Made by a program: the position numbers and the translations under genes. Shown here one piece after another: positions 24,862-32,945 of a stretch of DNA of 39,335 nt (within the stretch, counting starts at the first letter, position 1; the number at the start of each line of letters is the position of its first letter). The notes under the pieces were generated by a model, which saw nothing but the letters and a program-made list of their open reading frames with translations, did no database searches and was not told where the DNA came from. This DNA is from Bacteroidales bacterium (GTDB lineage Bacteria > Bacteroidota > Bacteroidia > Bacteroidales > JAIPAP01), in contig JAIPAP010000030.1 of assembly GCA_021740045.1 (NCBI GenBank), forward strand, positions 1 to 39,335, written 5' to 3'.

Positions 24862-24876
24862 TGTAATTAAATTACA
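24862..24876. promoter_or_regulatory. operator-like palindrome upstream of satD
   Basis: TGTAATT-A-AATTACA is a perfect palindrome with 7-base arms, eight bases before the satD start codon. A second palindrome follows at 24883-24897. The position and spacing suit a repressor site, possibly for SatD itself through its HTH-like tail. Confidence 0.4.
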
Positions 24877-24882
24877 AAAAAT

Positions 24883-24897
24883 ATATTGTTGCAATAT
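24883..24897. promoter_or_regulatory. second operator-like palindrome
   Basis: ATATTG-TTG-CAATAT, with 6-base arms and a 3-base centre, centred 21 bases from the first palindrome (about two helical turns). In such AT-rich DNA a chance palindrome is possible. Confidence 0.35.
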
Positions 24898-25076
24898 TAA
24901 TACAAAATATCAATAATTGCAAGTATTTAACAAAATTTCATAATCTGATTAAGGAAATTACCGTTATGTCTTCCATCCGACAAACTCAAAGCTTTTATAC
25001 ATAAACCATTTACGGTGGTAACTGTTTCAATGATGTATTTCAAGCAATGTTAATCAAATTAAAAAAAGTAACAGAA

Positions 25077-25655
25077 ATGGAATTGACGTTTTCTCTTTTT
25101 TACGGCTCAGTGCGCAGTGCCCGCCAAGGAATTAAAGCTGCACGTTATATGGAAAACAAACTGAAAGAGCGTGGTCATAAAGTGCATTTTATTGATGCGC
25201 TGGACGCACAACTGCCATTACTCGACAAAATGTATAAAGAGTATGAACCGGGACAGGCCCCGCAAAATATGGAGCAAATAGCCCGGAAATTACTTGAGTC
25301 CGATGGCATTCTTTTGGTTTCCGGGGAATACAATCATAGTGTTCCACCGGCGCTCAAAAATATGCTCGATCATTTTCAATCGGAGTATATGTTTAAGCCC
25401 AGCGCCATAGCTGCTTATTCGGCAGGTCGTTTTGGGGGTGTGAGGGTGGCTATGCATTTGCGCGCCTTACTGGCAGAGTTGGGTATGCCCAGTATATCCT
25501 CTTTATTACCATTTCCTAAAGTTCAGGATAATTTCGATGAAGAGGGCAATCCACAGGCATCATTCATCGATAAATCGGCTAACCGCTTTTTGGATGAGTT
25601 CGAGTGGTATGCCAAAGCCCTCAAAAGACAACGACAGGAAGGAACTCCGTTTTAA
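25077..25655 (+). CDS. NAD(P)H-dependent FMN reductase
   Basis: Flavodoxin-fold reductase of about 192 residues. FYGSVRSARQGIKAARYM near the N-terminus is the FMN phosphate loop, and VSGEYNHSVPPALKNMLDHF is the family signature for flavin and dimer contacts. YSAGRFGGVRVAMHLRALLAELGMP completes the match. I start at ATG 25077 (MELTFSLF), which aligns with the family; ATG 25047 would add ten residues. It likely reduces flavin, quinone or azo-type substrates with NADPH. It lies 20 bases before the GH15 gene and may be cotranscribed, possibly to use reducing power from the glucose dehydrogenase downstream (inference). Confidence 0.88.
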   Translation: MELTFSLFYGSVRSARQGIKAARYMENKLKERGHKVHFIDALDAQLPLLDKMYKEYEPGQAPQNMEQIARKLLESDGILLVSGEYNHSVPPALKNMLDHFQSEYMFKPSAIAAYSAGRFGGVRVAMHLRALLAELGMPSISSLLPFPKVQDNFDEEGNPQASFIDKSANRFLDEFEWYAKALKRQRQEGTPF

Positions 25656-25675
25656 AATGATAAAATCCATTGCTT

Positions 25676-27502
25676 ATGTCGTATCAGCCCATTGAAAATT
25701 ATGCCATGATCGGTAACATGCGGTCGGTTGCTCTTGTTGGAATTAATGGATCAATCGATTGGTTTTGCTTTCCGCATTTCGATTCACCCAGTGTGTTTGC
25801 TTCCATCCTTGATGATAAGAAAGGTGGCTATTTTAGTTTATCACCGGCAAAGGGTAACTTTAAGACCAAGCAGTCGTATTGGCCCGATACCAACGTACTG
25901 ATTACCCGGTATTATATGGCGGAGGGTATTGTGGAGGTAACGGATTACATGCCGGTGGGTGATGATATCAACACAGAGTATGATTACCGCATTGTACGCC
26001 GGGTAAAAGGAGTGCACGGAAAAGTGAAAATGCGCATGGAATGCCTCCCGGCCTTCAATTATGCCCGCGATGATCACGAGGTGTTGATCTCGGAAAAAGG
26101 AGCTGTGTTCGATTCCAACGATTTGAACCTAGGCCTTGCCAGCACGGTTCCGGTGAAAAAAGAAGGAAATATGGCAGCAGCCGAATTTGAGCTCGAAGAT
26201 GAACAAACGGCGGTTTTTGTTCTCCATAAAGTCGATGATAAAACATGTGCCATAAGCTTTTCGGAAGAGCAAGCTGACAGGCGCTTCAGGAATACTATCA
26301 ACTTTTGGCGAAGCTGGCTTGCCAAATCGAATTATAAAGGCCGGTGGCGCGAGATGGTCAACCGCTCGGCGCTCATCTTAAAAATGCTCACTTTTGAACC
26401 TACCGGCGCTATTGTGGCTGCTCCTACCTGTAGCTTGCCCGAAGGTGTGGGAGGCGAACGCAATTGGGATTACCGCTATACATGGATACGTGATGCAGCT
26501 TTTACAGTTTATGCTTTTATGCGAATCGGGTTTACCGGGGAAGCTGCCCGTTTTATGGACTGGATCGTGCATCGCTGCATGGAATCGGATAAAGAAGGCG
26601 TGTTGCAAATTATGTATGGCATTGATGGCCGGCATGAGCTTACCGAAGAAACCCTTGATCATCTGGAGGGCTATATGCGATCGAAACCGGTACGCATTGG
26701 GAACGAAGCCTATGATCAGTTACAGCTCGATATATACGGTGAATTAATGGATTCGGTTTATCTGTTCAATAAACATGGTAATCCGATATCCTATGAAACC
26801 TGGAAAAATCTGACCAAGCCTATAGAATGGGTTGTGCATAACTGGAAAACCAAGGACGAAGGAATATGGGAAGTACGCAGCGGCCGGCAGCATTTTGTTT
26901 ATTCCAAAATGATGTGCTGGGTAGCCCTCGACCGTGCCATCCGCCTTGCGGAAAAACGCTCTTTCCCTGCCAATCTCGATCGCTGGCGTGTAACCCGCGA
27001 TGATATCTATATGGATATCATCAACAACGGTTGGAATGAGGAAAAAGAAGCTTTTGTGCAGTACTATGGCAGCAAAACCCTGGATGCGTCCAACCTGATG
27101 ATGCCGTTGGTTTTCTTCCTCTCACCGGTAGATCCGCTGATGCTGAAAACCCTGGATGCAACACTGAAACGCCCCAAAGATGGTGGATTGGTCACCAACA
27201 GTTTGGTATACCGGTATAACACCATGGAATCGTCGGATGGGTTGAGTGGGCCGGAGGGAACGTTTAACATTTGTACGTTTTGGCTGGTTGAAGCTTTAAC
27301 CCGGGCCGGAAAATATGATCCGGAAAAGCTAGAGGAAGCCCGCCTGATCTTTGAACAAATGATCGGCTATTCGAACCATGTGGGGATGTATTCGGAGGAA
27401 ATCGGGATAAGTGGCGAAGCCCTGGGCAATACCCCGCAAGCTTTTACCCACCTGGCTTTGATCAGCTCGGCTTATAACCTCGATAAGGCGCTGGGCGGAT
27501 AA
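25676..27502 (+). CDS. GH15 family glucosidase or trehalase
   Basis: A 608-residue glycoside hydrolase family 15 protein without a signal peptide. The N-terminal beta-sandwich (about 1-220) begins [20 protein letters not shown], as in cytoplasmic GH15 trehalases and glucoamylases. The (alpha/alpha)6 barrel follows, with [18 protein letters not shown] (260-277), KDEGIWEVR (393-401; E398 or E395 as general acid) and YSEEIGISG (572-580; likely base). It releases glucose from trehalose or short alpha-glucans. The family alone does not separate trehalase from glucoamylase. I chose ATG 25676; TTG 25670 in frame is unlikely. The next gene encodes glucose 1-dehydrogenase, so the product glucose is probably oxidised directly. 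Confidence 0.88.
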   Translation: MSYQPIENYAMIGNMRSVALVGINGSIDWFCFPHFDSPSVFASILDDKKGGYFSLSPAKGNFKTKQSYWPDTNVLITRYYMAEGIVEVTDYMPVGDDINTEYDYRIVRRVKGVHGKVKMRMECLPAFNYARDDHEVLISEKGAVFDSNDLNLGLASTVPVKKEGNMAAAEFELEDEQTAVFVLHKVDDKTCAISFSEEQADRRFRNTINFWRSWLAKSNYKGRWREMVNRSALILKMLTFEPTGAIVAAPTCSLPEGVGGERNWDYRYTWIRDAAFTVYAFMRIGFTGEAARFMDWIVHRCMESDKEGVLQIMYGIDGRHELTEETLDHLEGYMRSKPVRIGNEAYDQLQLDIYGELMDSVYLFNKHGNPISYETWKNLTKPIEWVVHNWKTKDEGIWEVRSGRQHFVYSKMMCWVALDRAIRLAEKRSFPANLDRWRVTRDDIYMDIINNGWNEEKEAFVQYYGSKTLDASNLMMPLVFFLSPVDPLMLKTLDATLKRPKDGGLVTNSLVYRYNTMESSDGLSGPEGTFNICTFWLVEALTRAGKYDPEKLEEARLIFEQMIGYSNHVGMYSEEIGISGEALGNTPQAFTHLALISSAYNLDKALGG

Positions 27503-27535
27503 TGCCATCGAACAAAAAAATCAAAAAGAAGCTTT

Positions 27536-28351
27536 ATGGAACCAAAATGTTATGATCGTTTAAAGGGACAGCCGGCGATAGTGACCGGCGCTAACTCGGG
27601 CATCGGAAAGGCTGTGGCAGTGCAACTGGCAAAGGAAGGCGCTAAAGTTGTCGTTAATTACATCGGTAATGAAGAAGCTACCAAAGAGGTGATCAGCGAG
27701 ATCAGGGATTTTGGAGGCGAAGTGATGGCCTATAAAGCTGATGTGAGCAAAGAAGAGGAAGTCGTGGCCATGTTTCGTAAAACCATTGAAACCTATGGTA
27801 CGGTTCATATATTGGTGAATAATGCCGGCATACAAAAAGATGCAGCCATCGACGAGATGAGCCTGGAGGAATGGCAAAAGGTTATCAACGTTAACCTGAC
27901 AGGACAATTTCTTTGCTCCCGTGAAGCTATAAAGGAATTCAAGCGTAGGGGGATCGATGAACATATTTCGAATTCGGCCGGAAAGATCATTTGCATGAGT
28001 TCGGTGCATGATGTGATCCCCTGGGCCGGGCATGCCAATTATGCGGCTTCAAAAGGGGGCATTATGCTGTTGATGAAATCGATGGCGCAGGAAGTGGCGC
28101 CTGAAAAGATTCGCATTAACAGCATTGGCCCCGGCGCCATTAAAACCCCTATTAATGAATCGGCTTGGTCCACAACCGAGGCAGAACAAAAACTATTGAA
28201 ATTGATCCCGCAAAACAGGGTAGGGGAGCCTGCCGATATTGCCCGGGCGGCCGTATGGCTGGTTTCCGATGAATCGGAATATGTCAACGGCGTTACCCTT
28301 TATGTTGATGGAGGCATGACACTTTACCCGGGTTTTGCTACCGGGGGGTGA
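27536..28351 (+). CDS. glucose 1-dehydrogenase (SDR)
   Basis: A 271-residue classical short-chain dehydrogenase. The NAD(P)-binding TGANSGIG is at 17-24 and NNAG at 95-98; the catalytic S156, Y169 and K173 lie in MSSVHDV and HANYAASKGG. SSVHDVIPWAGHANYAASKGG and the end VDGGMTLYPGFATGG closely match Bacillus-type glucose 1-dehydrogenases, which oxidise beta-D-glucose to gluconolactone. It lies 33 bases after the GH15 gene in the same direction. The pair suggests a route from trehalose or alpha-glucan to gluconate that avoids glucose phosphorylation and yields NAD(P)H, which the upstream FMN reductase could use. Confidence 0.88.
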   Translation: MEPKCYDRLKGQPAIVTGANSGIGKAVAVQLAKEGAKVVVNYIGNEEATKEVISEIRDFGGEVMAYKADVSKEEEVVAMFRKTIETYGTVHILVNNAGIQKDAAIDEMSLEEWQKVINVNLTGQFLCSREAIKEFKRRGIDEHISNSAGKIICMSSVHDVIPWAGHANYAASKGGIMLLMKSMAQEVAPEKIRINSIGPGAIKTPINESAWSTTEAEQKLLKLIPQNRVGEPADIARAAVWLVSDESEYVNGVTLYVDGGMTLYPGFATGG

Positions 28352-28416
28352 AGTATTTTAGTGTTTATGAACAGTCTGGTTTACCCGACGCCAATGAAAT
28401 AAGTATAAAAATATCT

Positions 28417-28424
28417 TACTTTTG
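28417..28424 (+). promoter_or_regulatory. putative -7 promoter element TACTTTTG
   Basis: Exact TAnnTTTG match about 40 bases before the probable TTG start of the ABC ATPase gene. No clear -33 TTTG is at the right distance. Transcription would begin near 28431. Confidence 0.45.
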
Positions 28425-28463
28425 ACATTCAAAAATTACTGACTATTACAAACCGGAATAATA

Positions 28464-29363
28464 TTGTACAGTCTAAGGATCATCAGGGCAAAGGATTTAA
28501 CCAAATTCTACGGGCAAACCGTCGGGGTAAACGAAATTTCCTTCGAAGTAGATAAGGGTGAACTGTTTGGTTTCCTTGGTCCAAATGGCGCCGGTAAAAC
28601 CACAACCATTCGCCTGTTGCTCGACTTGCTGCGACCAACTTCGGGACTTATTAAAATTTTTGGTGAAAATATTAAAACCAATTCCCTTGAGATAAGAAAA
28701 AGAATAGGTTATCTCCCGGGAGAGTTTTCAGCCTATCATCATTTAACCGGGTATGAGTTTTTGAGATTATTATCTAAGCTTCGGAATGATTCGTTTGATC
28801 CGGGTTTGGAATTGTTCGACCGGTTTGAACTATCGCAAAAAGATCTTTATAAAAAGATCAAGGAACTATCACATGGTACACTTCAAAAGCTGGGCATTAT
28901 TCAGTCTTTAATGCATCAACCCGAATTGCTTATTCTTGATGAACCTACCACTGGCCTCGATCCATTGATGAAAGAAGTATTTTATGAATTGATGCTGGAG
29001 AAACAGCAAAACGGCACCACCGTTTTCTTTTCGTCTCATAACCTTGATGAGGTGGAAAAACTGTGCGAACGGGTAGCTATTATCCGCAAAGGTGAGATTG
29101 TTGGATTGGAATATGTTAGCACCCTCAAAGCCAAGGCGGGACAAAATATCGAAATACAATTGAAAGAACCGATGGAGAAATTGGAGCTACCCAACGCCAC
29201 TTTGATTGATAATAATGAAAACACATACCGGTTCAGGGTTACGGGCAAATGGCCCCCTGTGCTCAAGAAGTTATCGGAATTGCCGGTAGCGGAAATTTCC
29301 ATTACCCGGCCCGATTTGGAAGATTTGTTTATGGATTATTACCGCGAAAAAACACAGCAATAA
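28464..29363 (+). CDS. ABC transporter ATP-binding protein
   Basis: About 299 residues. Walker A GPNGAGKT (39-46), signature LSHGTLQKLG (135-144; a degenerate form of LSGGQ), Walker B LLILDEPTTGLDP (155-167) and the H-loop SSHNLDEVEKLCERV are all present. The C-terminal domain of about 80 residues is of the kind seen in ABC-2 exporters. There is no ATG or GTG near the start: the frame opens after a TGA at 28440-28442, and TTG 28464 is the best start, placing AKDLTKFYG at a normal distance. The permease gene follows after one base. Likely drives an exporter of drug, lipid or peptide; substrate unknown. Confidence 0.9.
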   Translation: MYSLRIIRAKDLTKFYGQTVGVNEISFEVDKGELFGFLGPNGAGKTTTIRLLLDLLRPTSGLIKIFGENIKTNSLEIRKRIGYLPGEFSAYHHLTGYEFLRLLSKLRNDSFDPGLELFDRFELSQKDLYKKIKELSHGTLQKLGIIQSLMHQPELLILDEPTTGLDPLMKEVFYELMLEKQQNGTTVFFSSHNLDEVEKLCERVAIIRKGEIVGLEYVSTLKAKAGQNIEIQLKEPMEKLELPNATLIDNNENTYRFRVTGKWPPVLKKLSELPVAEISITRPDLEDLFMDYYREKTQQ

Positions 29364-29364
29364 A

Positions 29365-30165
29365 ATGTCGTATTACAAGTTGATCTGGAAAAGCAACCTG
29401 GGTTTTACCATTTTTGGGATGATCTTCATCACTTTTTTTCAGTTTCTGATCCTATACCTGGTAACCACTTTCGATACCCAAGCTATCCTGGTTTCGGTGT
29501 TGAAACAAATGCCACCGCCAATGCGGGCTTTTCTCGATCAAAGCTTTTTCAGCCTGCTTACCTTTAACGGCGCAGCGGCTTTTGGATTTAATCATCCGTT
29601 GGTGTTGGCGTTGCTGGCCATTATTGCCATAAGCATTCCCGTAAGGCATATTTCGCGCGAGATTGAAAACGGCACTCTCGAAATGCTGCTTTCCCATCCG
29701 TTTTCACGTAAAAGGCTGGTTTTAAAACTGTGGACTTCTTCGGTTTTTATCCTGGGAATCATCATTTTGGTTTCCTTTTTCGGATCTATTGCGGCCATTG
29801 AAATTTTTCATGAATTAAGTAATGAGGTTTTCATCAAGATCCTCATCATTGCCTTCAACCTGTGGCTACTTTTTATCCTGATTATGAGTTACACCCTTTT
29901 TATCGCCTCTGTTTCAAGGGGAGGTGGCTTTTCAGGCAGCCTCAGTGCCATGATCACCTTCATTTTCTACCTGTTATTCTTCCTTGGTGAATTATGGGTT
30001 GTGATGAAACCCACCCTGCCATTCAACATCTTTAACTATTTCCAGCCGCAAAAGATTATGCTGGGGCAGGCTGATTATTGGAGAGATGGGGGAGTGCTAC
30101 TGGCAACTGGAGCAATCATGCTCATAATTACACTGTTTAAGTTTCAAAGAAGAGATATTCCATAA
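29365..30165 (+). CDS. ABC-2 type transporter permease
   Basis: A 266-residue membrane protein with six predicted helices (for example IFGMIFITFFQFLILYLV, LVLALLAIIAISIPV and the final LLATGAIMLIITLF). The cytoplasmic motif ISREIENGTLEMLLSHPFSRKRLVLKL is the coupling region typical of ABC-2 permeases (NatB/Nos-type). It starts one base after the ATPase stop, so the two form one transporter, probably as a dimer of each. A strong terminator follows directly at 30167-30194, closing a two-gene operon. Confidence 0.88.
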   Translation: MSYYKLIWKSNLGFTIFGMIFITFFQFLILYLVTTFDTQAILVSVLKQMPPPMRAFLDQSFFSLLTFNGAAAFGFNHPLVLALLAIIAISIPVRHISREIENGTLEMLLSHPFSRKRLVLKLWTSSVFILGIIILVSFFGSIAAIEIFHELSNEVFIKILIIAFNLWLLFILIMSYTLFIASVSRGGGFSGSLSAMITFIFYLLFFLGELWVVMKPTLPFNIFNYFQPQKIMLGQADYWRDGGVLLATGAIMLIITLFKFQRRDIP

Positions 30166-30166
30166 A

Positions 30167-30194
30167 AAAGCCGGAAGCAGAACTTCCGGCTTTT
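30167..30194 (+). terminator. intrinsic terminator
   Basis: The stem gccggaag / cttccggc with a 5-base loop is flanked by AAAA before and TTTT after (30167-30194), directly behind the ABC permease stop. By symmetry it may also act on the converging T9SS gene. Confidence 0.85.
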
Positions 30195-30223
30195 CATCGA
30201 ATAAACCTGGAGTTGCTCATTAT

Positions 30224-32494
30224 TTATTTAATGAACTTTTTTCGATGATCGATCTCTTCATTAAACACTTTAATGAAGTAAACGCCTGGCTTGAGATTGC
30301 TTACGTCTATACGATTGGTACGCTCATCGGCGTATTCCTCTGATATGAGCAATTCACCTTTGGTGTTATAGATTTCGACATTAGCTGAATTCACTTCATC
30401 ATTAAGCTCAAGGTTCAGGCGGTTTCCTTTAACCGGGTTGGGGTAAAGCTTAAAGCTACCATCCGCTACAGGATCATCGCTTAAACCAAGGGATTGGCTA
30501 CTATGCACGCTAAATGGACTCAACGAAGTGAGTGATTCAGCAGTCAATGCAAAGGTGCCTCTTGTGGTTGACTGAGCCGCACCAGAAGCAGCCACATTCC
30601 ATGTACCGTTCATATAGTGTGAAATGTAGCATTCAGTACGGTCGAATCCGTTAACTTCTGCCTGGCTCATCCATTCAAGCTGTGCGTCAAGCTCAATATT
30701 CGATGACAATTCGGAGGTAATGTAATAGGTGTGGTCTACAACAGCTTCGGTTTCGCTTATATCGCCTCCACCATAGCCGTTGGCATACACATTATTCTCA
30801 GCGCTTACACCGAACTTACCGCTTGCCGCTCCACTTGCTTGTGCAAGCGTTACAGGGCAATATGACAGATCGGTACCTACCGGATATATTACTGCAGAAC
30901 CTCCTGCATCAACATTCATCATCAAGCTTCCTTCGCCAGAGGTCATTACAAAGTTGTTTTCGCTTTGACCACTTATGCTGGCATTGGCCATAATGTGCAG
31001 ATCGTTACTTTGGATGCTTAGCTTACCTTCATCGAGCATCAATTCAGATGAAACATAAGCTTCGGAGCCAAGCTTCACATAACCATCGCCACCTATATCG
31101 ATGGTAAGTTCATCAAAGGTGTTACCATCCGAATTAAAGGTAAGTTCACCTGATACAGATGAATCGGTATTTACCGTAATATCGGCATCTTCATCCGATT
31201 CAATGGAGCCGTTTACATCAGCGGCAATATCACCTTTGATCATCAGGTGATTGCTGTTCAGGGTCAATGAACCGTTCTCGAGGGTAAGGTTACCCATAAC
31301 TTCTACTTCGGAGCCAAGTTCTACATGCCCCTCATTACCAATGTTTACAGTTAGGTTATTCACAGTTTCGGCATCCGACTTAAACTTGAGTTCGCCCGAA
31401 ACACTTGAACCCGTATTAACCGTAATATCGGCATCTTCATCCGATTCAATGGAACCGTTTACATCAGCAGCAATATCACCTTCAATCATCAGGTGGTTAC
31501 CATCCAGCATGCATGAACCGTTTTGAAGATTAAGGTATGCTTTAACGCTAACGTCTGAGTCCAGTTTAACATGTCCTTCATTATCAATATCCACTTCCAG
31601 GGTATCCACTTCTTCCGAACCGGATTCGAATCGTAGCTCGCCACTTACCGTTGCAGCAGTCATGACCTTAATACCTGATTCATCATCACCTTTAATGGTA
31701 CCGCTACCACTGGCTGCAATATCTCCACTGATCATCAGGTCATAGCCATTCAACGAAAGCTTACCCTGTTCCAGTGTAAGGGTTCCGTTCACCATTGCAT
31801 CGGATTGAAGTTTAGCTTCAGCAGATGATGAATTTAACATCACCTTAAGGTCGGTAAGTCCCGAACCGGAAACAACAACGCCCAGATCGGAATCTTCTCC
31901 TACCACAATTACTGAATAAGCATTTGCACCGATAAATGCTCCTCCTTCGAGGGAGAAGTCACCCGCTTCGACTTTAACTGTGCTCTCGCTTTGTAGCTCA
32001 AGTGAACCGCCTGTATCCATTATAAGATTACCGGCCATCAGGTAAAGGGTGTCCTTAACCTCAATAGTGGATTTAACCAATAGGTCAACTTTAGAGTTGA
32101 TGTAATTTCCACATACCAGTTCACCGGTAAACAGCGTAATGGCTGTTTCACCATAGGTGATGGCTTTAACATCAATGTTTCCGCTACCACCCAGGGTTCC
32201 TTTGGTCATAACCAAGCTGTTCGCTGAGCCTTCCAGCGATCCGTTTACATCCAACAAGGTAAATGTCCCGTTGAATTCTACATCAGTGTCCATAGTAACC
32301 ATAATATCACTCGGGATAACCACGGTATCGGTAGTTACTGTCGTTGGTGGAGCTGTGCCACCCCAGGTAGCTGAACTAGTCCAGTTACCGGAAACAACAG
32401 CTACAAAAGTATCGCCCTTAACATTGGCTGCAAAACTTAAAAATATTGCAAGCAATGCTATAATTTTCGTTAATTGTAATTTTGTACGTTTCAT
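30224..32494 (-). CDS. repeat-rich T9SS surface protein
   Basis: About 756 residues starting at ATG 32494 (MKRTKLQLTKIIALLAIFLS); an ATG at 32506 adds four residues. After the signal peptide comes a short domain with VSGNWTSSATWGGTAPP, common at the head of Bacteroidetes beta-helix proteins. Residues about 218-535 contain four copies of an 82-residue repeat (NEGHVxLxSxV, LTLENGSLTLNSNHLMI, GDIAADVNGSIESDEDADIT, VSGELxFxS), highly acidic and probably a right-handed beta-solenoid. The C-terminus is a T9SS sorting domain (FKLYPNPVKGNRLNLEL, IYNTKGELLISEE, LKPGVYFIKVFNEEIDHRKKFIK). A surface adhesin or structural role is likely. It converges on the ABC genes. Confidence 0.85.
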   Translation of the reverse strand: MKRTKLQLTKIIALLAIFLSFAANVKGDTFVAVVSGNWTSSATWGGTAPPTTVTTDTVVIPSDIMVTMDTDVEFNGTFTLLDVNGSLEGSANSLVMTKGTLGGSGNIDVKAITYGETAITLFTGELVCGNYINSKVDLLVKSTIEVKDTLYLMAGNLIMDTGGSLELQSESTVKVEAGDFSLEGGAFIGANAYSVIVVGEDSDLGVVVSGSGLTDLKVMLNSSSAEAKLQSDAMVNGTLTLEQGKLSLNGYDLMISGDIAASGSGTIKGDDESGIKVMTAATVSGELRFESGSEEVDTLEVDIDNEGHVKLDSDVSVKAYLNLQNGSCMLDGNHLMIEGDIAADVNGSIESDEDADITVNTGSSVSGELKFKSDAETVNNLTVNIGNEGHVELGSEVEVMGNLTLENGSLTLNSNHLMIKGDIAADVNGSIESDEDADITVNTDSSVSGELTFNSDGNTFDELTIDIGGDGYVKLGSEAYVSSELMLDEGKLSIQSNDLHIMANASISGQSENNFVMTSGEGSLMMNVDAGGSAVIYPVGTDLSYCPVTLAQASGAASGKFGVSAENNVYANGYGGGDISETEAVVDHTYYITSELSSNIELDAQLEWMSQAEVNGFDRTECYISHYMNGTWNVAASGAAQSTTRGTFALTAESLTSLSPFSVHSSQSLGLSDDPVADGSFKLYPNPVKGNRLNLELNDEVNSANVEIYNTKGELLISEEYADERTNRIDVSNLKPGVYFIKVFNEEIDHRKKFIK
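30902..31855 (-). repeat. 246-base intragenic tandem repeat
   Basis: Four units, each 82 codons. R2 (31361-31606) and R3 (31115-31360) are close at DNA level; for example accgtaatatcggcatcttc followed by atccgattcaatgga recurs near 31179 and 31419. R1 is more diverged and R4 is decayed. Such identity suggests recent duplication or gene conversion and a risk of collapse in assembly. Confidence 0.8.
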
Positions 32495-32945
32495 AAGCCT
32501 AATCATTTTTAGTTTCTACAATCTATTTTCTTACTAACCAATTAACCCCATAATTTTAATTTATGGAATCAATCATCTTGCTTCATGATGAGTAGTGAAA
32601 AATAAATACCGACCAGGTTTGCCAACGGGAGTTATGAAGATACTTTCTAAATAATAGAGAATGAATTTCAATGATTTGATAAATTGGGTAGAAAACCGGG
32701 TGTCTAATGTTACTATTTGGAATTATTTTAAATTGTTGAGATTGGTCAACAAATGTTCAACAAAAATACACAATCAATAAACCACCGATATTCCTTGTTC
32801 TGATCAAGCGCAGAAACTGAAGTATAAGATTGAACAGCTCAATATTTCTATAAAAGATTTAGGAACAATAAAATAAGGAGCATAGAAGCAGCTAATGGTA
32901 TGTCTGCATTCTATACTCCTTTTTATCGTAAATCCTCTTGCCAGC
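32495..32945. other. intergenic region between two T9SS genes
   Basis: These 451 bases carry no gene. They hold the hairpin behind the large T9SS gene (listed) and AT-rich DNA that should contain the promoter of the smaller one. A minus-strand TATTTTTG (32761-32768) fits TAnnTTTG but is some 260 bases from the start and lacks a -33 box. Confidence 0.5.
32866..32920 (-). terminator. hairpin after the 2017-residue gene
   Basis: The arms near 32876-32891 (aggagcatagaagcag) and 32904-32920 (ctgcattctatactcct) pair with one bulge and a mismatch. On the minus strand the stem is followed by a T-rich run (ttattttattg). On the plus strand it is followed by TTTT, so it may act in both directions. Confidence 0.6.

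Noticed and set aside
30902-31855. regular repeats suggesting a CRISPR array
   Set aside because: Period is 246 bases in frame within a protein gene; no short repeat with unique spacers.
32761-32768. TATTTTTG as the promoter of the 756-residue T9SS gene
   Set aside because: Matches TAnnTTTG, but lies about 260 bases from the start, has no -33 box and is in AT-rich DNA, so chance is likely.
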